From the NCBI GenBank assembly GCA_032716605.1, contig CM064512.1, forward strand, positions 27,457,273 through 27,521,272: a stretch of 64,000 bases of DNA, written 5' to 3'. Every line of letters starts with the position of its first letter. Within the stretch, counting starts at the first letter, position 1. The notes beneath the pieces are model-generated. The model had not been told where the DNA came from. It made no database searches and was given only the letters and a program-made list of their open reading frames with translations. Position numbers and translations under genes: made by a program. This DNA is from Paralithodes platypus. Taxonomy: Eukaryota > Arthropoda > Malacostraca > Decapoda > Lithodidae. This document shows positions 44,197-53,305 of this stretch, one piece after another.

Positions 44197-46825
44197 TTAG
44201 AAGTGCTCGAGGGTGTGATAATCCCTGAAGCAGATGGGAAAACACAGTCCCACATCACATTCTTCACACATCGTCTGGGTGTCTGTCCGTTTGGGTGTGC
44301 GTCTGCCTGTGTTGCGACACACATGACACCGTCTGCGTGGGTTGGGGATTACTTGGTTGGGCGGGACAAAATCGCAAAAGTGGCGTTGTGTCAGTCTGGC
44401 GGGGCCTTCTGGTGCTTGAAAACGAGCTGCGGGACGTTGCTGGCGGCGTGGACCATCCCTGAAGAAGAACAGAAGCTCCCGTGCAAGTTCGATGCAGTAC
44501 GACTCCATCGTCTCAACTTCACCTGTTATTTCATGATATTGGATGTGGCAGTTGTAGAGGGTGAGGTCGAGTAGGTGGAAAAATAGTTTTTTATACCACC
44601 TCATCGTCTTCCTGGCACACTCGACCGACGATATGACAGAGTCTGACTTGTCAACCAGCCGCATGTTGATGTTGTAGTCAATGATTGCAACTGGTTTTTT
44701 GACCGCCTCACCTGTGGCTCTATCACGGCGTTTGGTGTCCTCTAAGCGGGGCAAGTGGATACTGGTGAGGATATTGACGTCACGATTGTCCATCCACGAG
44801 AGCATCAAGATATTATTTGCCTGGAGGTGGATGATGGAGCCCTTCTCCCGCCTTTCGGGTAGCTTTGGCATGTAGACACGATTCCTCCTGACGGTGCCAC
44901 AGACGCCAGTGTTTCTGCTGTACAGGAATTTGGCAAGGGAAGGGCTGGTGTACCAGTTGTCGAGGTACAAGATGTGGCCCCTGTCCAAATATCCCTCCAA
45001 CATGGTGATGACAACGGCCCCAGATATCCCATATGTCCTCTCCTCCACCAGTTCAGTGACCTTGCCCATGTAGAGGATGATGTCCTGGATGTAGCCGGTT
45101 TTGCAGTCGCACATCACAAACAGTTTCAGGCCATAACGGTGACGCTTGCTGGGGATGTACTGTCGGATGCTAATATTCCCCCTCCACAGCACCAGACTCT
45201 CATCAATGTTGAGTTTTTGGTGAGGTTTGAAGGAGGCTGCAAACTTAGTTTTCAGGTATTCAAATATAGGTCTTATCCTCTCCATCGGGTCTTTGGTATT
45301 CCTGGGGCGATCCTGGTTCCTGGTGTAGCTTGCCAGGCTATCAAGAAAGTGAAGGTTTCCCATGATTGCCGTGAATCTATTCCTGCTCATGACTTTCCCA
45401 AAGAAGGGGGTTGCGATGAGGGGATCAGATTACCAGTACTTCCTGAGAGACGTCTTCTTGGTGACCCCCATCAGGATGACCAGTGCCAGGAATGAGTAGA
45501 ACTCATCGGAAGACAAATCCACCCATGAGAGATGTGCCGAGTTCCTCTTCTGGTCCTTTCCTGCCATAAAATAATAGTTGTACCAGTTCGTCTGGTCAAC
45601 AATCAAGCCGACAAGGTTGGCAGTGAAGAACTGCAGAAAAACACCCAGTCTTGTGGTGTCAGGTCCACGATTGGGCATGGTAGGGCCGGCCTCAGCTGCC
45701 CCCACAAAGTGGTATTGTCCTGGTAGATAGTTCTCCCCATCCACCCAATCCCACCTATCAGCGCCTTCGTCGTCACTAGATGGGGCATCGGGGTCATCAG
45801 GGTCATCGTCAGGGGCACCGGGGCGGGTCGTGCGTGTGGAGCGTGGGCGAGAGGTGGACCTGGGTCTGGAGCTAGACCTCGAACTTGATCGAGAGCTAGA
45901 TCTAGAGCTCGAGTTGTTGCTGGGGCGTCTTATTTGCTTCACCTTCTGTATTCGGCCGCGGGTGGCACGCCCGCGAGATATGACACGCCCACGTCGTTTG
46001 CTTGCAGGGCGTTGGGGCAGGTCGGGGCGTTGTGGATAGGCTGGTGATAATGCGGTGGCGCGGGAGGGGCCTGGTTCAGGTGAGGGAGACATTCGTGGGG
46101 GGGTGTACGGGATGGAGCCTGAAGGTGATAGTGGGGGGGGAAGAATGGCGAGGCGGAGAGTCTGATAGTAGTGGTGGTGGTGGTGGTGGTGACTCATCCC
46201 TCCCCGCGTGCTCTGGGTCGGGAGGGAAGAGGGAGCGTTTTGGGTCACGTGACTGCCCTTGTCTCGCACCACGTTGTGCCATTTCTCCATCACCAGGTTG
46301 TTCTATTTGTCCATCACCACGTTGTTGTTCGTCACTATGTTTATGACGACCATAGAACCTCCCCGGGGTATTTTTCTTGAGTGGGGAGATTATGCGAAGT
46401 GGGGGAGAAGGCAGGCGAAGTTGTGGGGGTACCTCCTCTTCACTCCCAGACTCGCCCCTTCTTCTCTTCAATCCCTTTCGTTCTTCCCCAGGTACACGCA
46501 CGTAATTTTGAGGGTCAGCAGGTTCATCTGCAACAACAACCTCTTCCCCAATTTCTGAGGATTCAGTGGAGTCTTGGGGAAGTGGGCGGCGGGGAGGGGC
46601 ACTTGTCCCTTGCTGTCTTTGTGACGGCCTGCGCGGCCTGACAGGAATCCGACCAAGCTCTTCCTCTAGCTCACTTATTTCGGCTTGTGAGGGGGCATAC
46701 TCGTCCCCAGACTCGTCCATTGCCGAGTCAGTGTCACTATCAGGGCTGTCAGTGTCGTACAGTATATCCATGACCTCCTCTGTACTGCAGGGGCGGGTAA
46801 GGCGGGCACTATAACGTCGAGACAT
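44197..46825 (-). pseudogene. piggyBac transposase (DDD, cysteine-rich tail)
   Basis: MSRRYSARLTRP at 46825 starts an acidic, low-complexity N-terminal region. The frame shifts around a run of eight G at 46133-46140, and reading continues in the other frame with RS-repeats and DDDPDDPDAPSSDDEGAD. The catalytic core follows: FLQFFTANLVGLIVDQTNWY, FLALVILMGVTKKTSLRKYW, then one TAA codon, SDPLIATPFFGKVMSRNRF, NIDESLVLWRG (first Asp), GYIQDIILYMGKV, HILYLDNWYTSPSLAKFL (second Asp) and MLSWMDNRDVNIL (third Asp). DKSDSVISSVECARKTMRWY follows, and the C-terminal CHVCRNTGRRTP...CEECDVGLC is a zinc-binding domain. The catalytic residues are kept. The product would cut and rejoin DNA at TTAA without scars; this copy is disabled by one stop and one shift. 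Confidence 0.9.
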
Positions 46826-47013
46826 GGTGTTTTACTCGAGAGGGTGCGCGGTAAACTGACCATGAGGTGTGGGAAGGCAGGTGCCCTCTCCCGTCCCCGC
46901 GCGCGCGCCCGGGCGTATGGACAAAACGGTTTGAGATTAGTCCGCCGGCACCCAGAGTAGTTCCCATATAAATCTAGAGCCATTCTGAGAGTTACGACTG
47001 GAGCTATAATGGT

Positions 47014-47075
47014 GACGCGTTAGGCGCGTCTCTGGGGCTGTGCGTTACATACATAGCCGACGCGTCAGACGCGTC
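47014..47075. other. Paired subterminal palindromes at the piggyBac right end
   Basis: GACGCGTCAGACGCGTC (47059-47075, perfect around a central A) and GACGCGTTAGGCGCGTC (47014-47030). Each is followed toward the terminus by CTGGGGCT. Centres are 29 and 74 nt from the terminal T. Confidence 0.7.
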
Positions 47076-47095
47076 GCTGGGGCTCCACGGGTTAA

Positions 47096-48327
47096 TGCCA
47101 GTTCTTCTCATGATGGTATTACAATATTTTTTATGAGTACTTTTAATGTATTGTAAGCAATTTATGACTTGTTCTGATAGAGTTTTAGTGGTAGCAAATT
47201 TTGCTCCGCCAATAAAGCGATATTTATAAGGTCTTTTATGAAATTTAGGTAACATGTATAATTTTGCAATGCACTTGTTCTTATCAGAAAGTTTAATATC
47301 AAATGTTATATTTTTCTTGGTATGTTCATCGATTAAGTTATCAATATTCAGATTATTTTGAATTTCATAAACAGAATTACCGCAAATATTTTTACGTAAT
47401 ATGTTACCTTTAATGCCTAATTCTTTTTTCATGTTTTCAAGATAAAATGTCTTGCATGTGAAGCTATAATTATTGCTGGCTTTATCTCCTGTAGTGATTA
47501 CAAAATGTGTATGTAAATGTATTAAATCAGCTTTAAGCTTATTATAGTTATAGTCTATAAAATCTGAAAGATTAAATTCATTTTTAAGGGAGAAAATGTT
47601 ATATCTAATTAACTTAATTAATAATTTAACCATGCTTCTAGTTCTCTCGCATCGCAGCACACAATTTTTTACAATTTATCTTTTAATTTATTGACTGAAA
47701 AAACAATATCTTTTAAAATTATGTCCCATGTTACTTTATTATTTCCTATTCTAAATATAAACCCTTTACGACATAGCTCCGCTAATTTATTGTTTGCAAA
47801 ATGTTTAACTAGTTCTACATCACCTGTTAATATGTGACATATCGGACTATAAATGAACTTTGCTAGTGCATCACGTCTGCTAGCTGGCATATCCATGACT
47901 CTTTCACACACGCATTTATCATTATTGAAAATATCATTATCTGAAAGATTTCCTAAAACTTTATTATAATTACAAATAATAGACCCAACAGGTCGTTCAT
48001 ATGAATACACTATTAATGGTTTGAAATCTTTACAACCATCTGGTAACATGGACTTAACTTTCTTTGAATTAATAAGACTGTTAACATTAATTTTGTCTAA
48101 AATTTTAGAGGAATAATTTAAAGTGGACATGACTATCTTTAATACGGTTATCTTTGGATTTCTTAGAATTAGCTCTAATATATCCCATAAAAGCAAAGAC
48201 TATATTCTTAAATTTATTTGTGAAATTATGTTTATTGTTTAGAATATTTTCTATAAAAGGAGCAAAACTTTTCTTTTGTAGGCCTTTCAATGAATCTTTT
48301 AATTTTTTAATTCCGAAATTTATATCA
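47096..48327 (-). pseudogene. Penelope-like element, N-terminal coding part
   Basis: Minus-strand frames in order: NLPDINFGIKKLKDSLKGLQ (48320), SKILDKINVNSLINSKKVKS, VCERVMDMPASRRDALAKF, SPICHILTGDVELVKHF and NNKLAELCRKGFIFRI (47669-48196). Next come FVITTGDKASNNYSFTCKTF, IAKLYMLPKFHKRPYKYRFI and TKTLSEQVINCLQYI (47660-47096). DKASNN, LPKFHK and the K.RFI segment are typical of PLE reverse transcriptases upstream of the catalytic palm. The last residues, RRTGIN, continue at 43353 on the other side of the piggyBac element. The 5' end is cut by a LINE at 48328, so any N-terminal endonuclease is lost. Confidence 0.75.
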
Positions 48328-48635
48328 GGCAGGTTGCCTGTAACAATTAAGTGTATCCCCAAAAGCCAAAAGAGCGACAGAGAGTAAAATTCAAGGGACA
48401 TTGGTGTTAAAATGCCTTGACACACTAAGTTTCAACCAGTTTAATTATTTAAGTCATAGGATGAAGGTAAAATTAAGTGAGGGAGAGAGTTCCAGAGTTC
48501 ACTTGTTCAGTACAAGAAAGTGAGAAAATTTGCTATATCTTGGGTTGCAGAGCTGGACAGAATAGGAGTGGGACTGTGTTGAAAGGCGGGTGCCTCCCAC
48601 TCGCCGCAAGGGAGGAGGTATGCACTAAGAGAGCT

Positions 48636-49123
48636 TCAACCCTTTACGAGCGGCCTATGCGGTTTATTTATATGTACCGCCCAGCGGGGTGTTTTTAGCC
48701 AAAATAGGGCTGTTTACGTGATCATTTTCATGCCTAAATAAGACCCAGAACATAAAACAAGTATCTATCGCTGAAAGAGCATAAACAGAGCTTTCGAATG
48801 ACACCATAACGATCCTTTTATGATGGCTAGTTTTCTTGCAATAACCGTGCAACGCGAGTGCAAAAAGCATGTAATTAGCCACTTTCCCGATACAATTCCG
48901 TATATAGCGAGTGAGAGAGGTAGGAGGGAGGTGAGATTCGTGTCAGTAGGTTCGCCGCGGTGGTCTGGAGCAGTCATACACTCGCTACTCTCCTGCCACC
49001 ACTTGTCTCTCTCTCTCAGCAACATTACGTGCTGAAATTGCCACTCGAGTTATGTCGAGCGCCGCCACATAGTCCAGCTTTATTTAACTCGACTTATGTG
49101 GTGAGCCGCTTTTTAAGGGTTAA
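48636..49123 (-). mobile_element. piggyBac-type MITE, copy 2
   Basis: 488 bp, inverted relative to 14011-14492. The right end AGCCGCTTTTTAAGGGTTAA and left end CAACCCTTTACGAGCGGC form terminal inverted repeats. TTAA is intact on the right (49120-49123) and altered to TTCAA on the left. In LINE copy 1 the same site reads GAGAGCTCAGAAGAACAC without an insert, which confirms the borders. Confidence 0.8.
49046..49101. other. Degenerate paired palindromes of MITE copy 2
   Basis: CGAGTTATGTCG (49046-49057) and CGACTTATGTGG (49090-49101) keep partial dyad symmetry. Centres are 72.5 and 28.5 nt from the terminal T of the right TTAA, identical to the offsets in copy 1. Confidence 0.55.
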
Positions 49124-50076
49124 AGAACACTGATTGTTGTAATAGAGATAGAAGAGGGAATGAGATGCAACAATGCGGCATGTATAACAAGATTGTAGAG
49201 AACTAGAAAGAGGAAGTAAGTTGATGCGAAATATGTTTTACTACTTTTTCGAGAAGTGTGGTATGGGTGGAACCTCCCCACACATGTGAACAATACTTGA
49301 TATATTGGGTGCACTGTGACCCTGGACAGAGCAAGAAGCTGTGCAAGGATGAAGAATCCACGAAGACGGTTAAGCAAATCTAACTTTTGGGAAGCTGTTT
49401 TTGCAAGATTGTTAATATGATCTTTCCAAGAATGGTCGGATGAAAAAGATAAACCAAGAATATTGAGAGAAGATTAAGGGTTGATTGTGTATTATTGAAG
49501 AGTAATTGATAGTCTTGTGGATGATTGCGACGGGTAGATAGAGGGCGAAATTGAGTTATGGTGGCATTGAAAGTAACAATATTAAATTTTCTGTCCCAAT
49601 TAGAAATAATTGATAAATCAGAAGATAGGCGTGCCATGGCCCTGTCTCGTGAGGTTTGGAGTGATTATATGCTAGGTTGTTGTGAAACACTAGTTGAATA
49701 GAGTAAGGTAGAGTCATCAGCATATGAGTGGATAGGACTAGAGGAACAGTTAAGGATATCATTAATGAATATTAGAAAGATAACTGGAGACAGGACAGAA
49801 CCCTGAGGAACAACAGAGTTAATAGGTTGAGGAAGTGAGCGATGGCCATCCACAACTGCAGCTATGGAGTGGTCAGACAGGAAATTAGAGACAAAGACAC
49901 AGATAGAGGGATAGTCTAGAAACCGAAAGAAGGTAGTTTGGAAAGTAGAGATTTGTGACAGACTCTATCAAAGGCTTTCTATAAGTTTATCGCAATATAT
50001 AAAGTCTCACCAAAGTCCCGAAAGGAGGATGACCAAGAGTTAGTAAGATAAGTAAAAAGATCACCAGTAGTGTGCC

Positions 50077-50384
50077 TTAACCCCTACTATACCAGCGATG
50101 GCGCAAAGCCGTCAGTAAAAAGGTGACTCACCAATACTAGCAACGGCTCTCATACATCCTGCTAGTTCTGCTAATATCTAGCTAGAGCTGCTAACATGAC
50201 TTAGAGGAAATGCTGCGAGGAGTTGGCAGTACTTCTCATGCTCCCTCTCAGCTACTCTAGGCCGGCTGGCTCCGTTACCCACAAACTCTTGAGCTGAGAG
50301 GGTGTTGTCTCGTTGATTATGGCAACAAGTCTGGTACTGGAGGGTACACATTTATCTACAATGATATGGTAAAGTAGGGGTTAA
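50077..50384. mobile_element. Second TTAA MITE, different family
   Basis: 308 bp bounded by TTAA (50077-50080, 50381-50384) with inverted ends TTAACCCCTACTATACCA and (reverse complement) TTAACCCCTACTTTACCA. It is inserted in LINE copy 2. It has no coding capacity. An inverted repeat GATGGC..GCCGTC (50097-50113) is centred 29 nt from the left terminus; I see no clear second palindrome. Confidence 0.85.
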
Positions 50385-51390
50385 GGAAACCACACTGGCA
50401 ATCTGAAAGTAGATTATGGTTAAGAAATTTTGAATTAAAAATAGTTTCAAAAACTTTAGAGGTGCAGGAAATGAAAGCAATTGGATGATAGTTAGAGGTT
50501 TGAAAGCAGTCACACCTTCTTTGGGACAGGTTGAATAAGAGCAAACTTCCAGCAAGAAGGAAAAAAGTTAGAGGAAAGACAGACACGAAAGAGTTTGCCT
50601 AGGCAGGGAGTCAACACAAAATAAAAAAAATTGAGTACATCAGGAGAAACACCATTCGGTCAGTGTGTTCTGCCCAGAGAGGGCAGAAAATACATCCTTA
50701 GAAGAGATTATGATATTGGGTAAGTGAGAGGGGGTGGAGAGGGAGGAGTAACACCAGAAACATCCAAGGTAGAGCTTTTAGCAAAAGTTTGAGCGAAGAG
50801 TTCAGCTTTGTCAGAGGAAGAGGTGACGGTGGTACCATCAGAGTGGAAATGAGGAGGGAAAGACGAAGAAGATAACTTGTTGGCGAGGTTTTTTGGCTAG
50901 ATGTAAAAAAGCTTGGGAAAAGCTAGAGTTGGAAAGCTAAGAGCAATTGTTATTGATGAAAGAGTTTTTGGTGAGTCTAAGAACAGATCTGCCTTGATTC
51001 TGGGCAGAAACATATAAAGTAAGAGATTCTTGAGTTTGAAGGCGATAGTAGCGTTTGAATTCCTCCTCCTTGTTGCTGACACCAATAGAATAAGCGTGAG
51101 TAAACCAATATTTTTGTGACACAGTTTGAGAGAAACAGAATGTGATAAATGCTTCCATGCCCAAATGCCCTCAGTAATGTGCTTAGCATTCTCTGAGGGT
51201 CACCGGCCACGGAAGTAAAAATAATTCCATGGGAAATCAAAGAAGTACTGCCATAGAACCTCCCAGTCATCAGCGCTAAAATGCCACATTCGTCACTGGC
51301 TGTGGGGGTTAGAAGGCTGTAATGGAGAGACAAGACAAGTGACAGAAATAAGGTTATGATAGGTTAAGCCCAACGGAGGGAGAAGATTTA

Positions 51391-52112
51391 CAGTACAGTA
51401 TTTATTTTTATTTAGTTTTTTTATGGGGGGAGGGGGAACCGAGATTAAATATGGCTTGATATAAAGCAGAAAATTAAGGACATACATTTGTTTAGTTTGA
51501 GTATAGACGTGGGATCACATACTCTGGTTCGATCTCAAAATAAAGAACTTGAAAACAGAAGTAGCCCTTGACAGGGTCGCCTGGAAAGCCGCCATTTAGG
51601 ACATGAAACTGTAACCACACTCTCTGTAGACCAAACTGTCTTTAAACTTGTATTTATGTGTATGTATGGAATTTCTTAGTATAGCATTAGGATAAGCTCT
51701 ACTTTAGACCAAGATTGCGTAAAGGTTCCTCCCAAGGAAAGTAGAGGAAACACCTGCTATGCATTCCCAATCACAGTAACAAGGTGAAAGTTAAACTACA
51801 GCTGGTACTTTACCAGTATCAAATGAAAAATTTAGTCGCTCTTCAGAACTTAAGTAGGCTATGTTAGGATTGTTTGATAAATAAACTGTGTACCTGTATA
51901 CAGGTCTCCCTCACTATCAGATGCCCTGATTTACGATATTATTCTTGGTTTTTAGGTGTTTGGGTTTGTGTTTTGGCTGGTCCGAGAACGCATCCACATT
52001 TATCCCATTAATTTTATGGTTTGCGATAAATGTTTTTAAATTTAAGATCAGGTTTTAAGGAACTTAACCAAATCGTATATCGAGGGAGACCTGTACAATA
52101 CCGTATACTGTA

Positions 52113-52114
<2 letters not shown>
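51391..52114. other. Intergenic stretch
   Basis: AT-rich, with no family motif or repeat border that I can support. Confidence 0.4.

Positions 52115-52190
<76 letters not shown>
52115..52190. repeat. (TA)n microsatellite
   Basis: Continuous TA repeat of about 76 bp, the first of four long TA tracts around the Penelope-like copies. Confidence 0.95.
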
Positions 52191-52195
<5 letters not shown>

Positions 52196-52244
52196 CATAT
52201 AACCTACATACTTACATACATTTATGAATATGATCTACATGTGA

Positions 52245-52475
52245 CTAGGTCAGTCTCTTTTTTTCACCTAAGGGCGGCATTCCAGGCAGCCCGGTGTTTG
52301 GCATCCCTTTTGGTTTCACACACTTCTGACCTCCTGATCCCCACCTCCTCCTCCCCTAATTCTCTTCTTCTCCCTCCCATACCCCATCCAACTATGTTTG
52401 CTGGTCCTTCATTCCTTAAATTTAGCAATTCGTTGAAGTACTCCCTCCATCTTTCGACTCTTGCTTGCTTCTCGG

Positions 52476-52478
<3 letters not shown>
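52245..52478 (-). pseudogene. RTE-type LINE fragments
   Basis: The minus-strand reading EKQARVERWREYFNELLNLR followed by [14 protein letters not shown] joins the linker before RT (W.eYF.eLL) to the extreme C-terminus of the same kind of protein, so the whole RT has been deleted between them. The end ATTCCAGGCAGCCCGG near 52280 matches 57103 in the second fragment. Confidence 0.65.
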
Positions 52479-52511
<33 letters not shown>

Positions 52512-52514
<3 letters not shown>

Positions 52515-52936
52515 GGGTGTCCCAGGAGGAAAGGGCATAACTTTGGGAAATGATAAAACAAAATATTTTAAGCTTAACATTTTCTATACAAAATATTCCA
52601 AATCTCAAACAGTGAAGAGATATTGCATGTTGAAAATGGCATTTTCTTAAGTATTTCCCCATAAGGCTGACCTAGCTGTCCTAGTGCCTAGCACACCTCC
52701 ATCTAACTGCAATAATTTTACCATGTTATTGTAAAGATATCATAATTTTGTAAGTTGCAAAATGATTATAGATATATTAGCTCACTTTGGACCAGTTGAA
52801 AACTATCTGACATGAAAGAGTTCAATATCTTTTTAACGGTTGAAATTTGGACCTTTTGTTATAGAACATTTTAGGCTTAGAATACCTTGTTTTATCATTT
52901 CCCAAAGTTATGCCCTTTCCTCCTGGAACACCCTGT
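52512..52936. mobile_element. TA-flanked MITE with 50 bp terminal inverted repeats
   Basis: Left end ACCGGGTGTCCCAGGAGGAA and right end (reverse complement) ACAGGGTGTTCCAGGAGGAA. Both continue AGGGCATAACTTTGGGAAAT and GATAAAACAA. It lies between (TA)n tracts, so the target was TA, as for Tc1/mariner-class elements. The 425 bp interior is non-coding. Confidence 0.85.
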
Positions 52937-52959
52937 ATATATATATATATATATATATT

Positions 52960-53091
52960 TTCTTTAATACATACGAGGTTGAAAGAAATGGCAATTTCTG
53001 CGTTGGAAATTTTATTATTCAAAGTTTCCAGGTCTCTGATGAGTTTTCGCTGGGTGGCAGGAAGTAGATGAAGGAGATGAGCAAAATTCAT
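52960..53091 (-). pseudogene. Start of PLE ORF downstream of the ribozyme, minus copy
   Basis: [20 protein letters not shown] and [20 protein letters not shown] resemble the N-terminal helical region of PLE proteins. The frame runs into (TA)n. It is a 44-codon remnant matching 56771-56930. Confidence 0.5.
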
Positions 53092-53134
53092 GGTGGTACA
53101 GGGTTACATTAAAGTACATGATGATACAGGATAT

Positions 53135-53170
53135 ACGACGCGTTTCACTGGACAACCAGCATTATCAAGT
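53135..53170 (-). ncRNA. Candidate hammerhead ribozyme, minus copy
   Basis: Reverse complement reads TTGATAATGCTGGTTGTCC, then AGTGAAACGCGTC: core TTGATAA, stem-loop II GCTGG-TTGT-CCAG(T), GAAA, a very short stem III (AC-GC-GU) and the cleavage-type GTC. Sequence is identical to the plus copy. Hammerheads are known in Penelope-like elements. Confidence 0.45.
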
Positions 53171-53305
53171 AAGGAAGGAATGATATAAAAGGTAAACAGG
53201 AAGGGTATATATAGAGGGTGGAGGATCAGAGGAGGCGGAAAACAGGGGGCAAAAGTCTGCTATTGGTGGAAGGGAAAACTAGGAGAGAAAAAGGGGGTAA
53301 CCGCT

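Larger units (their letters stand above)
43354..47095 (-). mobile_element. piggyBac DNA transposon, nearly complete
   Basis: TTAA at both ends (43354-43357, 47092-47095). Terminal inverted repeats read TTAACCCGTACAGCCCCGGC on the left and, reverse-complemented, TTAACCCGTGGAGCCCCAGC on the right. It is inserted in a Penelope-like RT reading frame. It encodes one transposase on the minus strand with only two visible lesions. The right end has two 17-nt palindromes in piggyBac-like positions; the left end lacks them, an asymmetry also seen in known piggyBac ends. Confidence 0.92.
48328..51390 (-). pseudogene. Non-LTR retrotransposon (jockey/CR1-like), copy 2
   Basis: Same family as 29500-32402. 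On the minus strand it begins inside the endonuclease (NLLPPLGLTYHNLISVTCLV, 51390). It continues with SVSQKYWFTHAYSIGVSNKE, LRLTKNSFINNNC, FHSDGTTVTSSS-like readings, SQRRCDCFQTSNYHPIAFIS, a second half with VVPQGSVLSPVIFLIFINDI and SYADDSTLLY (catalytic Asp pair intact, about 49715), and the C-terminal LSNFRGFFIL-type readings. The 3' tail ends at GCAGGTTGCCTGT near 48330. It is 5'-truncated, interrupted by two MITEs and full of stops. Confidence 0.8.

Noticed and set aside
52030..52227. Open frames made of Tyr-Ile repeats, also at 56791-57093
   Set aside because: Pure translation of (TA)n.
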